DNA from: Candidatus Enterococcus leclercqii
GTDB taxonomy: Bacteria > Bacillota > Bacilli > Lactobacillales > Enterococcaceae
DNA: 64,000 nt
Direction: 5' to 3'
Assembly (NCBI RefSeq): GCF_009933135.1
Contig: NZ_MAEH01000010.1
Location: 1 to 64,000 of the forward strand
The notes beneath the pieces were generated by a model that made no database searches, was not told where the DNA came from, and worked only from the letters and a program-made list of their open reading frames with translations. Positions 1-11,818 of the stretch are shown one piece after another (the stretch's first letter is position 1; every line of letters begins with the position of its first letter). The position numbers and the translations under genes were made by a program.

Positions 1-54
1 TTTGACGAAGAGCCGTTTTTTATTGCTACAGATAGGAGTAGGCTCAATTTCTAA
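1..54 (+). CDS. 3' end of an unidentified upstream gene (partial)
   Basis: Frame 1 is open from the first base and ends at TAA (52-54), giving seventeen residues ending ...TDRSRLNF. It stops just before the first copy of the intergenic repeat, which in this window always sits directly after genes. That position is the only argument for coding; the fragment is too short to identify, and a chance open frame is equally possible. Confidence 0.3.
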   Translation, partial: FDEEPFFIATDRSRLNF

Positions 55-56
55 GG

Positions 57-137
57 GAAAAATACCAAACGTGAACCACACGAAAAAGACAAGTGACTTC
101 CACTGTTTTTAATGGAAGGTACTTGCCTATTCATTGA
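57..137 (+). repeat. Intergenic terminator-type repeat, copy 1
   Basis: A conserved left arm (GAAAAATACCAAACGTGAAC) is followed by an imperfect hairpin whose loop-proximal stem is CTTCCA/TGGAAG. Bases 57-102 are identical to 2839-2884 (46 bp). The hairpin lies downstream of the arabinofuranosidase gene on the minus strand and of the gene fragment at 1-54 on the plus strand, so it could end transcription in either direction. Further copies lie at 2834, 10271, 10368 and 15878. Confidence 0.75.
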
Positions 138-210
138 TAAAACGTTCAAATACAAAGGCGCTTCGAATGTATTCGGAAGCAGGGACCGTCCTCAAGAAAG
201 AACAGACAAA

Positions 211-1737
<1,527 letters not shown>

Positions 1738-1745
1738 TCACCTAA

Positions 1746-1751
1746 AGTATA
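1746..1751 (-). promoter_or_regulatory. Probable -10 box of the arabinofuranosidase promoter
   Basis: On the minus strand TATACT lies about 36 bases upstream of the abfA ATG. No good -35 hexamer is visible 16-18 bases further upstream, as expected for a promoter needing an activator such as the divergent AraC-type protein. Inference from sequence only. Confidence 0.45.
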
Positions 1752-1925
1752 AAAGCAGTGCGCTCCTGAAAAAAGGAACTTATGTCGCAAAAGATTGATG
1801 CTTTCTCCGATAAATTTCTTTATCAAAAATAGCATCTTTGCTTAGACAGTAATTTACTGATAGAGGATTGACAAAATCTCCCCTTCTTGGGAAACTTGAG
1901 AAAATGAAAAAAGGCAGGAAATAAG

Positions 1926-2690
1926 ATGGAAGTCACCTTCTGCGGGTATCATACCCACAATGTTAACCACGACCGAATCTATCGACCAGAGGGACTGGGA
2001 GAATACTTGTTTTTGTTGGTGTTGTCCCCTATGACCTTTATTTTTGCGGATGGGAGCACACAACAGGCTAAGCGGGGGGCATGTATTCTTTATACGCCAG
2101 GGACTTTTCAACACTATCAGGCGGAAAAGGAGTTTTTCAATAGTTTTGCTGAATTCACTGGTGCGACTGCTGCGGATTTGCCGGAAAAATTGCCAGTGAA
2201 CCAATTGTTTTATCCAGGCAAAGATGAAAGTCTTAATCGGCTATTGCAAAAAATTCATCGGGAATACCTCCAACGGTTGCCGGAGAGCAGCGCATTAATC
2301 CACTTGTATTTGCAGGAATTATTGCTTTTAGCGGCTAGAGGTGCGGCCAATTATCAGGTACAAACCAGTGATCCTTCCTTGTACCACGAAATCCATTCGT
2401 TACGTCTTTTGATGCTGGCCAACTGTGAACAAGATTGGTCAGCAGAAAAAATGTGCCAATTATTACAACTAGGGAAGAGTCAGTTTTATCGATTGTATCG
2501 GGAGTATTTCCATACGACACCAAAAGAAGAATTGATTCAAGCAAGGCTGCAATTGGCAGTTTATCATATGACCAATCGCTCCATAACCATCCAAGAAGCA
2601 GCGTTTCAAGCAGGATTTGCCAATATCAATCACTTTCACCGTCTCTTTAAAAAACGCTATGGCTGTACTCCCATGCAATATCGTAGTTGA
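1926..2690 (+). CDS. AraC/XylS-family transcriptional regulator
   Basis: A 254-residue regulator. The N-terminal ~150 residues match an AraC-type ligand-binding cupin (histidines in the first 20 residues, then TPGTFQHYQAE). The C-terminal ~100 residues carry two helix-turn-helix units: WSAEKMCQLLQLGKSQFYRLYREYF, and the conserved second unit IQEAAFQAGFANINHFHRLF with the terminal KKRYGCTPMQYR. It is transcribed away from the arabinofuranosidase gene with 215 bases between starts, so the likely role is activation of that gene in response to arabinose or an arabinoside. The ligand is inferred from context. The ribosome site (GGCAGGAAATAAG) is weaker than that of its neighbours. Confidence 0.9.
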   Translation: MEVTFCGYHTHNVNHDRIYRPEGLGEYLFLLVLSPMTFIFADGSTQQAKRGACILYTPGTFQHYQAEKEFFNSFAEFTGATAADLPEKLPVNQLFYPGKDESLNRLLQKIHREYLQRLPESSALIHLYLQELLLLAARGAANYQVQTSDPSLYHEIHSLRLLMLANCEQDWSAEKMCQLLQLGKSQFYRLYREYFHTTPKEELIQARLQLAVYHMTNRSITIQEAAFQAGFANINHFHRLFKKRYGCTPMQYRS

Positions 2691-2833
2691 GGCTTGTCTA
2701 TTCGGATAAAGGCAGCTTAAATGTGATGTCGCTGCCGATTTACTAAAGGAGCGCTACCCGTTAATAAGTAAAGTGAATAAAATATTTTGGCTCATGCAAA
2801 AAAAGCCGTGACATTTGTCCTGTCAACCTCCCC

Positions 2834-2920
2834 GAAGCGAAAAATACCAAACGTGAACCACACGAAAAAGACAAGTGACTTCCATTAAAAATAGTGGAAG
2901 TGACCTGTCTTTTTGTTGTT
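2834..2920 (+). repeat. Intergenic terminator-type repeat, copy 2
   Basis: The arm CGAAGCGAAAAATACCAAAC is followed by GTGAACCACAC and a hairpin (GACAAGTGACTTCCA against TGGAAGTGACCTGTC, two mismatched positions) with A-tract before and T-tract after. It lies between the convergent AraC gene and PH/SHOCT gene, so it can act as a bidirectional terminator. Positions 2839-2884 are identical to 57-102. Confidence 0.8.
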
Positions 2921-2941
2921 AAAAATTGGTTCAAGCGCTGA

Positions 2942-3643
2942 CTAGCTTTTCAAAAAGCGCTCTTTGTATTCATCGTATTCTTCCTGAGTGATCAGACCGG
3001 CTTCTAGCGCCTGTTTTCGTTCTTTGAGTTTTTCATAATTGGTTTCTGTGGTCAATTGACTATTGTTGGCAGGTGGAGTAGTGGATAACTTGTGCCGATT
3101 GGCGGTAGTAATTCCATCCATCACGCCGTCTTGCATGTCACTTTTGCTATCTTCCAAAAGTTTGGCGATGTCAAAAACTACCCGTTTGGTCCAGAAGATA
3201 CTGAAGACTTCGCGAAAACTCTCGATTCGCAGGGAGCCCCAAATGATACGGGTATTGGGATTGATGGTATTGATATTGTTCAAAGGGATACTCTTGTAAT
3301 CGTTGTTGAAGGGTACCCAGCGGGCAAAAATCAGCCGACCAGAATTGGTGATAGCATAGGCGGAAAAACCTTTACAGCTGAAATAGCGGACTTTGCCTGT
3401 TTGGGAATCATGAACGCGTTCATGAAAATCTTCGTGGGATTCACCGGTTTCTGGATTGAAATTTTCCTTGTCTTCCGGATGATGACGAGCGATAAAAGTC
3501 GCCAATGCTTCTTCATCTTTTCCCAACGCGTTTTCGATTAGCTTGAAGTGTTTCTTCTGCAGCCAGCCACCAATCAGCGGGGTCATATTAAAGCCCAACT
3601 TGTGGTTGCGGGCGTAGGCATACATTTCCTCAGCTTTTTTCAT
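2942..3643 (-). CDS. PH-like and SHOCT domain protein
   Basis: A 233-residue protein of unknown role. The last ~30 residues (RKQALEAGLITQEEYDEYKE...) are a SHOCT motif, a short helical C-terminal oligomerisation motif. The middle (YFSCKGFSAYAITNSGRL onward, with INPNTRIIWGSLRIE) resembles a bacterial PH-like domain. I chose the ATG at 3643 because AAGGAG precedes it by 11 bases; the longer frame to 3682 has no ribosome site. No membrane segment is evident. It stands alone between the serine operon and the AraC gene. Proteins of this type are often linked to envelope stress, but nothing here shows that. Confidence 0.8.
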   Translation of the reverse strand: MKKAEEMYAYARNHKLGFNMTPLIGGWLQKKHFKLIENALGKDEEALATFIARHHPEDKENFNPETGESHEDFHERVHDSQTGKVRYFSCKGFSAYAITNSGRLIFARWVPFNNDYKSIPLNNINTINPNTRIIWGSLRIESFREVFSIFWTKRVVFDIAKLLEDSKSDMQDGVMDGITTANRHKLSTTPPANNSQLTTETNYEKLKERKQALEAGLITQEEYDEYKERFLKS

Positions 3644-3802
3644 AAACAACCCAACTCCTTGTATTCTGTCGAAAATAGGCAATATAGCTAGTAGTCGACG
3701 AGTTCAGCTCAGTCGTACTGGTGCTGTTTTCTTGCTATCAGTATAGCATACTGTCGCTGTTTTTCTGCCGAACAAGGTTGTAAGCTAATGCACATGAACA
3801 GT

Positions 3803-3841
3803 AAAAAACGCCTGCACCGAAATCAAGTTCGGCAACAGGCG
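3803..3841 (-). terminator. Intrinsic terminator of the serC-serA-DUF1015 operon
   Basis: Read on the minus strand, CGCCTG pairs with CAGGCG with an inner CCGAA/TTCGG stem, followed by a run of six T. It lies 60-100 bases past the stop of the DUF1015 gene. Confidence 0.85.
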
Positions 3842-3903
3842 ATATCTTGTAAACTAAGCACGTATGGTGTTGTCATACAGAGTTTAGCGTAAATCTTGTT
3901 TTT

Positions 3904-5130
3904 TCAGCGGGTCTCTAAGTCGTGAAGAAATAGGCCGCTCAGCAGTTTGGGCTCAAACCACGTGGATTTCGGCGGCATAATCTCGCCGGCATCCGCAACA
4001 TCCAGAAGATCTTGCATCCGAGTGGGGTACATAGAAAAAGCCAGATTCCAATCGTCCTCGTCTACTAAGCGTTCCAGCTCTTTAGGGCCACGAATACCGC
4101 CAACAAAATCAATCCGCTTGTCAGTACGAATGTCCATAATGCCAAAGATTTTTTCAAAGACTTGTTTTTGCAGCACAGAGACATCAAGACTACCCACAAC
4201 ATCCTCCGGCAGGATTGTCGGTTTGATGGTCAGTGTGTACCATTCATGAGCGACATACATCTGGATTTGTCCTTTGGCAGCAGGTTTCTTCACACCAGAT
4301 TTGGCCACTGTAAAGGCGGTCGTTAACTGATCAAAAAAGTCTGAGGGAAGCGGCACCTGTAACACTCGGTTGTATTCCCAAATGGCTAATTGATCATCTG
4401 GAAAGATGATAGAAAGAAAATAGTCGCTTTCTGGGCTATTGGTTTGGTCCGCGCGTTTTTCCAAACCGACTTTGACTGCCGATTCTGTCCGATGGTGACC
4501 ATCTGCAATATATAGCGCTGAAATTTCTGCAAAGCCGTCTGTGAGCGCATTGACTACCTCAGTGTCATCAATCACCCAGACTTTGTGGTTCACATCGTGG
4601 AAGCTGTCGAAATCATAGACCGGTGAGTGCTCTGTCTGCCAGTTGGCCATCAATTCTTGGAGGGCATTATTTGTACGGTAGCTCAAAAAGATGGGACTTG
4701 TATTGGCATCGCAAGCTTTAATGTGATTGATGCGATCGACTTCTTTTTCCGGGCGAGTAAATTCGTGTTTCTTAATCTTGCCTGAGACGTAATCATCGAT
4801 AGCAGTGGTCGCTACCAGGCCAGTCTGGCTGCGGCCCATCATAGTCAGCTCGTACAAATACATGGTAGGAGCAGTTTCTTTTTTCAGCCACCCCTGCGCT
4901 AGAAAAGCTTGTAGATTAGCTGCAGCCTTTTGGTAGACCGCCGGATCATAAGGTGACAATTCTTCCGGTAGGTCGATTTCTGCCTTGTCGATATGGAAAA
5001 AGCTATAAGGATTGTCTGCAGCCAAGGCTTTTGCTTCTTGAGAATTTAACACATCGTAGGGCAGGCAGGCGACTTTATCAGCTAAATCTTCGGCGGGACG
5101 AATCCCTTCGAAAGGGCGTACCACAACCAT
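3904..5130 (-). CDS. DUF1015 family protein, third gene of the serine operon
   Basis: A 408-residue protein matching the DUF1015 family (COG4198) from end to end: N-terminal VRPFEGIRPAEDLADKVACLPYDV, central YIADGHHRTESA and C-terminal GGIRGPKELERLV. The biochemical function of the family is not settled. The gene overlaps the serA stop by one base (TGATG), so the two are translationally coupled. Linkage with serC and serA recurs in many Firmicutes as I recall it, and suggests a part in serine or phosphoserine metabolism. No separate phosphoserine phosphatase gene is in the window; whether this protein covers that step is speculation. Confidence 0.9.
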   Translation of the reverse strand: MVVVRPFEGIRPAEDLADKVACLPYDVLNSQEAKALAADNPYSFFHIDKAEIDLPEELSPYDPAVYQKAAANLQAFLAQGWLKKETAPTMYLYELTMMGRSQTGLVATTAIDDYVSGKIKKHEFTRPEKEVDRINHIKACDANTSPIFLSYRTNNALQELMANWQTEHSPVYDFDSFHDVNHKVWVIDDTEVVNALTDGFAEISALYIADGHHRTESAVKVGLEKRADQTNSPESDYFLSIIFPDDQLAIWEYNRVLQVPLPSDFFDQLTTAFTVAKSGVKKPAAKGQIQMYVAHEWYTLTIKPTILPEDVVGSLDVSVLQKQVFEKIFGIMDIRTDKRIDFVGGIRGPKELERLVDEDDWNLAFSMYPTRMQDLLDVADAGEIMPPKSTWFEPKLLSGLFLHDLETR

Positions 5131-6314
5131 CAGCAGCCACCCTCTTTGTTTTTAATAACCCGCACACGAACAATCTCAGGGTTTTTCGTCAACTTAGCTG
5201 CAACAGCTGCGACTTTATCTGCATCGTCTTCGTTGATATCCACCAGCGTATAGGCAAAATCATCCCGTCCGCGATTGATCATATTCTCGATATTGATCCC
5301 TTCTTCGGCGACAGCTGTGGAAATTTGCCCCAGCATGTTGGGGACATTTTTGTTGATAATGGTTAAACGATAGGGGCTGTTGAAGGCCATTTCAACAGTA
5401 GGAAAATTGACGGAGCGTTTGATGACGCCGGTTTCCAAGAAACGTTTTAAAGTCCGGGCGGCCATTTTGGCACAGTTAATCTCCGCTTCGTCTGTTGAAG
5501 CCCCCAAGTGAGGGAGGACTAGAACTTTATCATTGTGCAGTAGTGCTTCATCGGCAAAGTCTGTCGTGTAACCCGCCAAATCTTCGGCTTCCAATGCCGC
5601 CAAAACAGCCGCATCATCCACGATGCCACCACGGGCAAAGTTGAAAAGTTTTGCAGTTGGTTTCATCTTGGCGATTTCAGCAGTACCAATCATTCCTTGG
5701 GTCTTTTCGGTTAAGGGCACATGGACTGTGATAAAGTCGCAGGTAGTCATCAGTTCATTAAGATCATTGGCGCGCTGGACGCGACGAGAGATGCTCCAAG
5801 CCGTATCGACGGAAACAAAAGGATCAAAGCCCATGACTTCCATGCCTAAACGATAAGCATCATTAGCCACCATCGCACCAATTGCCCCCAAGCCGATAAC
5901 CCCTAGTTTTTTGCCTTCCAGTTCGTGACCGGCAAACTGCGCTTTATTAGCTTCCGCTTGCGCTTCAACATCAGCACCAGCTAGAGTTTGGACCCATTGG
6001 GCACCTTGCAAGATTGGTCGCACGGATAATAATAGGCAGGCGATTACCAGTTCTTTCACCGCATTGGCATTGGCACCGGGCGTATTGAACACAACAATGC
6101 CTTTTTCTGTGCAGGCTGGTACGGGAATATTGTTGGTGCCCGCGCCGGCCCGAGCAACAGCTAACACAGATTCGGGAAATTCATAATCGTGCAGTTTTTG
6201 GCTGCGGAGAATGATTCCCTCCGGTGTGTCGCTTTCGTTGATGGCGTAATTTTCCTTGTCAAAACGAGCCATTCCTTCTGGGGCGATGGCATTGAATGTT
6301 TTAATATCGAACAT
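5130..6314 (-). CDS. serA: D-3-phosphoglycerate dehydrogenase
   Basis: Oxidises 3-phosphoglycerate to 3-phosphohydroxypyruvate with NAD, the first step of serine synthesis. The 394-residue protein has the D-isomer-specific dehydrogenase fold: Rossmann motif GKKLGVIGLGAIGAMVAN, active-site FARGG and the PHLGAST histidine loop. The last ~70 residues form an ACT domain (NVPNMLGQISTAVAEEGINI), usually the serine feedback site. It is the short form without the extra ASB domain. The ATG at 6314 is preceded by GGAGGTG and sits one base after the serC stop (TGAGATG); the longer frame to 6359 lies inside serC and is rejected. Confidence 0.95.
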   Translation of the reverse strand: MFDIKTFNAIAPEGMARFDKENYAINESDTPEGIILRSQKLHDYEFPESVLAVARAGAGTNNIPVPACTEKGIVVFNTPGANANAVKELVIACLLLSVRPILQGAQWVQTLAGADVEAQAEANKAQFAGHELEGKKLGVIGLGAIGAMVANDAYRLGMEVMGFDPFVSVDTAWSISRRVQRANDLNELMTTCDFITVHVPLTEKTQGMIGTAEIAKMKPTAKLFNFARGGIVDDAAVLAALEAEDLAGYTTDFADEALLHNDKVLVLPHLGASTDEAEINCAKMAARTLKRFLETGVIKRSVNFPTVEMAFNSPYRLTIINKNVPNMLGQISTAVAEEGINIENMINRGRDDFAYTLVDINEDDADKVAAVAAKLTKNPEIVRVRVIKNKEGGC

Positions 6315-6315
6315 C

Positions 6316-7401
6316 TCAGGCACCTCCATTTTCTTTTTCAAATGCTTCCATGAAAGCAATCAGATCCCTGACCCCTTGTTTGGGAAAGGCGTTGTATAGA
6401 CTAGCCCGCATGCCACCAACCGAGCGATGACCTTTAAGATTTTGGAAGCCAGCCGCCAAAGCTTCAGCGTTGAACTTTTTGTCCAACTCGGCATCGCCAG
6501 TCACAAAAGGAATATTGGTGATGGAACGGCTGTCTTCTCTTACCGGGCTTTTAAACAGGGCAGAGTTGGCGATAGCCTCATAGAGTAGGCCGGCTTTTTC
6601 CTGATCTTCTTTCAAAATTCCCGGCACGCCGCCTTTTTCCTGTAACCATTCAAAGACCAATTTGGCGATGTAGATAGCAAATGTCGGTGGAGTATTATAC
6701 AAGCTGTCATTGTCTGCTTGAATTTTATAGTCTAACATTGGTTCCGCTACTGGGCACAAGCCGATGAGATCATCACGAATGATGACTACCGTCAAACCAG
6801 CAGGACCGATGTTTTTCTGGGCTCCCGCGTAGATAATACCGAAATCTTCTACTTTATAATCATTTGCTAAAATATTTGATGACATATCAGCTACGATGGG
6901 AACTTTGCCAGCTTTAGGAATACTTTGATAGGCAGTACCTACAATGGTGTTGTTGGTGGTGATGTGGAGGTAGGCAGCTTCTTGGTCAATCATATCTTCT
7001 GTGATTGTCGGGATATGGGTGAATTTATCAGCTTCTGAAGAGGCGATGACTTCCACTTCAACGTTTTCCAAAGCTTTAGCCGCGCTGATAGCCTTTTTCG
7101 ACCAAGAGCCGGTATTTGCATAAAGGGCCTTTTTGCCTTGAGCTAAGTTCAAAGGAACCATTGAAAATTGCAGGCTGGCACCCCCTTGTAAAAATAAGAC
7201 CTTGTAATTATCGGGAATACCCATCAGCTCCCGCAGTAAGGCTTCAGCTTTCTTGATGATGTCGTCAAATAAGGAGGAACGATGACTCAACTCCATTACG
7301 GACATGCCACTACCCCGGTAATCTAAGAACTCGGATTGCGCCTTCTCCAACACTGGTTTTGGTAACACAGCAGGTCCGGCAGAAAAATTGTAAATCGTCA
7401 T
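6316..7401 (-). CDS. serC: Phosphoserine aminotransferase
   Basis: Converts 3-phosphohydroxypyruvate plus glutamate to phosphoserine, the second serine step. At 361 residues it has the usual length. It begins with the family signature [19 protein letters not shown], has GGASLQF for phosphate binding, and the PLP lysine in [12 protein letters not shown] (K196). First gene of the operon, led by AAAAGGAGCGAATGCA before the ATG and by a sigma-A-like promoter at 7460-7488. Confidence 0.96.
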   Translation of the reverse strand: MTIYNFSAGPAVLPKPVLEKAQSEFLDYRGSGMSVMELSHRSSLFDDIIKKAEALLRELMGIPDNYKVLFLQGGASLQFSMVPLNLAQGKKALYANTGSWSKKAISAAKALENVEVEVIASSEADKFTHIPTITEDMIDQEAAYLHITTNNTIVGTAYQSIPKAGKVPIVADMSSNILANDYKVEDFGIIYAGAQKNIGPAGLTVVIIRDDLIGLCPVAEPMLDYKIQADNDSLYNTPPTFAIYIAKLVFEWLQEKGGVPGILKEDQEKAGLLYEAIANSALFKSPVREDSRSITNIPFVTGDAELDKKFNAEALAAGFQNLKGHRSVGGMRASLYNAFPKQGVRDLIAFMEAFEKENGGA

Positions 7402-7459
7402 TGCATTCGCTCCTTTTCAAATTTTCATTCTCTACCCAATCAAGATTGAGTTATCGCTT

Positions 7460-7488
7460 AGTGTAACAGATGTTGTTGGGAGTTGGAA
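7460..7488 (-). promoter_or_regulatory. Probable serC operon promoter
   Basis: On the minus strand, TTCCAA (-35) and TACACT (-10) are separated by 17 bases, about 60 bases upstream of the serC ATG. No T-box or other riboswitch structure was recognised in the short leader. Confidence 0.5.
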
Positions 7489-8968
<1,480 letters not shown>

Positions 8969-8975
8969 CAAAAGC

Positions 8976-9006
8976 AGGAGTCTCTCGTTGGAGGGGCTTC
9001 TTTTTT
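8976..9006 (+). terminator. mnmA terminator
   Basis: An 11-base stem, AGGAGTCTCTC against GAGGGGCTTCT (with G-U pairs), a GTTG loop and a T-tract, seven bases after the mnmA stop. Confidence 0.85.
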
Positions 9007-9187
9007 GTGTTTTAAAGGTAGAACTTTTATTTTGGGAGTCATAAAAAGCTAAATGAATTCAAGCCTTTTTCACTTTTTTCGATTTTCTTCAAAAAAAACC
9101 TGTTTCTAGAAATGAGAATAACAGCGATTTCAATTAGAATGTGGTAAAATTAAACTGCAGAAAACAATGAGAGAAGGAGGCGGCCAG

Positions 9188-9481
9188 ATGCGCTTAAAGG
9201 AATTTTTTAGTAAGGAAGAATTGTGGGTGTTGGATGAGGAGCTGTTCCATGAGGCGTATTATGAAATTTTGGAGGGACGCTGGCGACATCACAGTGACAG
9301 CTGCGCCCAACAATTTCAGAAGTTGGAGGCGATGGACCGCCGCCGTTATGCCCTTAAAGCTGCCGAGGTCTATTTGCAGGACTTGCCGGAATGGGAATTG
9401 GAAACCTATTTCTCCCGTTATGGTAGCCGACATTTGGACACGGTAAGAGAAAGCCGCCAAGATAGCAAACTAAAAATTTGA
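9188..9481 (+). CDS. Small conserved-looking hypothetical protein
   Basis: A 97-residue soluble, charged protein (MRLKEFFSKEELWVLDEEL...), rich in aromatic and acidic residues and probably helical. I do not recognise a family. The start is the ATG at 9188, eight bases after a strong AAGGAGG; the upstream ATG at 9167 lies before that ribosome site. It forms its own unit between the mnmA terminator and the terminator at 9563. Confidence 0.75.
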   Translation: MRLKEFFSKEELWVLDEELFHEAYYEILEGRWRHHSDSCAQQFQKLEAMDRRRYALKAAEVYLQDLPEWELETYFSRYGSRHLDTVRESRQDSKLKI

Positions 9482-9562
9482 GCCTATGGGAGCGGCTAGG
9501 TTGCTGGCAACAGCTGTAAAAAGAGGCGATATTTAGACGCCATTGTCATGAGAGGCAAAAAC

Positions 9563-9608
9563 AAAGAGCAGAGGGGCTGAAAATTTCAGTTGCCACTGCT
9601 CTTTTTTT
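9563..9608 (+). terminator. Terminator after the 97-residue protein gene
   Basis: AAAGAGCAG pairs with CTGCTCTTT; an inner CTGAAAATTTCAG stem-loop and a run of T follow the pattern of an intrinsic terminator. It lies 80 bases after the stop. Confidence 0.75.
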
Positions 9609-9722
9609 GTGTGAAATTTCGGTACTTTGAAAATCGGCCTATACTATTTTGCCAACAGCACTAGCAGTTGGTACAGGTTATTGGTATACTCTAGTCAAAA
9701 TCACTTGTTAGGGGGAATTGTT

Positions 9723-10076
9723 GTGGTTAATGATCCGTTTTTTGAATTAGGGGAAATGCCTATTTTGTTCAAAGTCATCCCGGCACTGGTTGTACTGCTT
9801 TTTGTGGTTATTATTGGAACAGTCCTTTATCGACTAATCAAAAATGTGTCTTCACCAAAAGAAGTGGTATTGGCCACTTTGATTGACAAAAATGCCGCGA
9901 CTCAATGGAATGGCGAAACTTCTTACACCGATTATATGCTGATCTTTGAAGATAAGCATGGCAAACGAATTGCTTTGGATGTCAATCGTAAGGTTTTCAG
10001 TCAGCTGGTGGTAGGAGATAGTGGCCGTTTAACTTATCAAGGCAGCTGGTTCAAAGACTTCGAACGAGTCGCTTAA
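9723..10076 (+). CDS. DUF2500-like membrane protein
   Basis: A 117-residue protein with one N-terminal membrane helix (ILFKVIPALVVLLFVVIIGTVLYRLI) and a small C-terminal beta-rich domain (ATLIDKNA... YMLIFEDKHGKRIALDVN... DSGRLTYQGSWFKDFER). That layout and the closing YQGSWFKDF fit the DUF2500 family, whose role is unknown. I chose the GTG at 9723, seven bases after AGGGGG; the longer ATG frame from 9627 has no ribosome site and adds an unconvincing N-terminus. Confidence 0.8.
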   Translation: MVNDPFFELGEMPILFKVIPALVVLLFVVIIGTVLYRLIKNVSSPKEVVLATLIDKNAATQWNGETSYTDYMLIFEDKHGKRIALDVNRKVFSQLVVGDSGRLTYQGSWFKDFERVA

Positions 10077-10270
10077 GCGGAGTCAGCCGATAATTAGCGG
10101 CGCTTTGCAATGCTTCTCGTCTTCAGAATAAAAGGAACAGCTAGACACGAATATTATCAAAAGGGAATGTGATGTAAGTTACTTCCAAGTGCTAAACAGC
10201 GTATGTTTAACCACAATTAATAAAAAGGATACGGATAAGGAAAATTTGTGACCTTATTTATGTCTTAGTC

Positions 10271-10356
10271 CGAAGCGAGAACATTACCACACGTGTAAAG
10301 AGAAGTGAATTAGGCTGACTTGGCTTGATGAAATCAAGGTTAGTCAGCCTTTGACA
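10271..10356 (+). repeat. Intergenic terminator-type repeat, copy 3 (diverged)
   Basis: The arm CCGAAGCGAGAACATTACCA, followed by CACGTG, is a diverged version of the shared arm. It is followed by a hairpin with stem AGGCTGACT/AGTCAGCCT, whose stem sequence is unrelated to the other copies. It points toward copy 4, so the two form a tail-to-tail pair. Confidence 0.6.
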
Positions 10357-10367
10357 TTTTTAGCAAT

Positions 10368-10450
10368 GAAAAGCCGGCAATCTTCCAATGATTTTTAATG
10401 GAAGATTGTCGGCTTTTGGGGGCTCACATTTGGTATTGTTCGCTTCGTAG
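10368..10450 (-). repeat. Intergenic terminator-type repeat, copy 4
   Basis: On the minus strand the arm reads CGAAGCGAACAATACCAAAT then GTGAGCC, followed by the hairpin AAGCCGACAATCTTCCA / TGGAAGATTGCCGGCTT with a T-tract. It lies downstream of the MFS gene, so it can serve as its terminator. Confidence 0.75.
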
Positions 10451-10552
10451 GACGGTGACTCAACTATTGGCACAGCCCCTTTGGGTGAGCTCCGTCATCT
10501 GAAGGGGTGGACAAGTAAGAGAGCCAGCTACCAAAGTTGGCAACGGTTTGGC

Positions 10553-11818
10553 TTAATTGCCGGTATTCTCATTGTTTTGGCGATGACGACGGATGTCAGC
10601 AGTATTTTTTCTCACTAGCAAGTAGTTAAGCAGGACTAAAAATGAGGTAGAGATAAAGACACCGCGGTAGCCGAAAAAGCTAGAGATAGACGAGCCGATC
10701 ATAGGCCCAAAAACATTGCCGGTAGCTTGGAAGGACTGGTTGTAGCTGAAGATACGTCCAGCAGCATGATGCGGCGAATATTTGGTAATCAGTGAATTGA
10801 CTGCCGGCAATAGACAAGCATCGGAAACGCCAATCAAAAAACGCAATACGCCCAGCTGCCAAACATTGGTGACAAAGGCCATCGGGAGATAGACAAAAAT
10901 GGCTAGGATCAACCCAGCTGCCAATATGCGCTCACTGCCGATGCGGTCTCCCAGTCGACCCATCCGGGGGGCGGCAATTAATGTCGCGATACCGGGGATG
11001 GAAGCGATGATACCGCTGACTAAGGTGACATTCCCATGACCACCTAGGAGCTGGCGAATGTAGAGGCTGATGATGGGGCTGATGGAATTATTGGATGCTT
11101 GAATAATCATGGTGGTGATGAACATTCCCAGCACCACCTTGGGATATTTCAATTCTTTTAGAATTGCAGAGGCTGGCTGCAGAGCTTCTTTTTCCACCGG
11201 AGTAAACTCTTCATGAACAAAAAGCAGGCTCAAAATAAACACGATAAACAGAATGGTACCGGTAATGAAAAAGGTGGTTCGATAGCCAAATGCAGTAGCG
11301 GTGAGTCCCCCTAAGAGCGGGCCTAATAGTTGACCGGTGACTGCTCCGGTGGCCAAGGTACCCAAGACTTGGCCACTGCGGGCTTTAGGAGTGCCAGTAG
11401 CCACAAGGGCAGTGGCATTTGAAACATAGCCGGAAAAGACGCCTTGTAAAAGCCTCAGACCCACCAGCTGGTAGACGTTAGTGACCAGTCCCATCAGCGA
11501 AATCACGACTGCCATACCCAGACTGGCTCGCAAAAGCATCAATTTGCGGCCTTTTTGATCTGCTAAACGTCCCCACCAAGGAGAAATTAGCGTCGTCACC
11601 AGAAATGTGGCGGAAAAGGCCAACCCGCTCCACAAGTTCAGAGCCTGGGAGGAAAAATTTCCCAGTGTATCTATGTAAAGGGACATGAAGGGCATCACGA
11701 GGCTAAAGCCAATCCCCGCCATAAAGGTACCAAACCACAAAACGATTAGATTCTTTTCCCAGACCGGACGTGGCTGGCTGAGTTTTTCTTTCAAACGTTG
11801 AATGAGTATCGACAGCAA
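10553..11818 (-). CDS. MFS drug-efflux transporter, PmrA/MdtG-like
   Basis: A 421-residue integral membrane protein with about twelve hydrophobic segments and the DHA1-type signature WWGRLADQKGRKLMLLRASLGM between helices 2 and 3 (the MFS motif A). The N-terminal WFGTFMAGIGFSLVMPFMSLYI resembles streptococcal PmrA and related multidrug exporters. The substrate cannot be deduced. The start is a TTG at 11818, eight bases after AAGGAG; no ATG fits. It is monocistronic, with repeat copy 4 behind it. Confidence 0.9.
   Translation of the reverse strand: MLSILIQRLKEKLSQPRPVWEKNLIVLWFGTFMAGIGFSLVMPFMSLYIDTLGNFSSQALNLWSGLAFSATFLVTTLISPWWGRLADQKGRKLMLLRASLGMAVVISLMGLVTNVYQLVGLRLLQGVFSGYVSNATALVATGTPKARSGQVLGTLATGAVTGQLLGPLLGGLTATAFGYRTTFFITGTILFIVFILSLLFVHEEFTPVEKEALQPASAILKELKYPKVVLGMFITTMIIQASNNSISPIISLYIRQLLGGHGNVTLVSGIIASIPGIATLIAAPRMGRLGDRIGSERILAAGLILAIFVYLPMAFVTNVWQLGVLRFLIGVSDACLLPAVNSLITKYSPHHAAGRIFSYNQSFQATGNVFGPMIGSSISSFFGYRGVFISTSFLVLLNYLLVRKNTADIRRHRQNNENTGN

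Larger units (their letters stand above)
10077..10552. other. 476-base gap holding a tail-to-tail repeat pair
   Basis: Apart from repeat copies 3 and 4 no ORF or RNA gene is apparent. Bases 10077-10255 show nothing I can assign. Confidence 0.5.
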
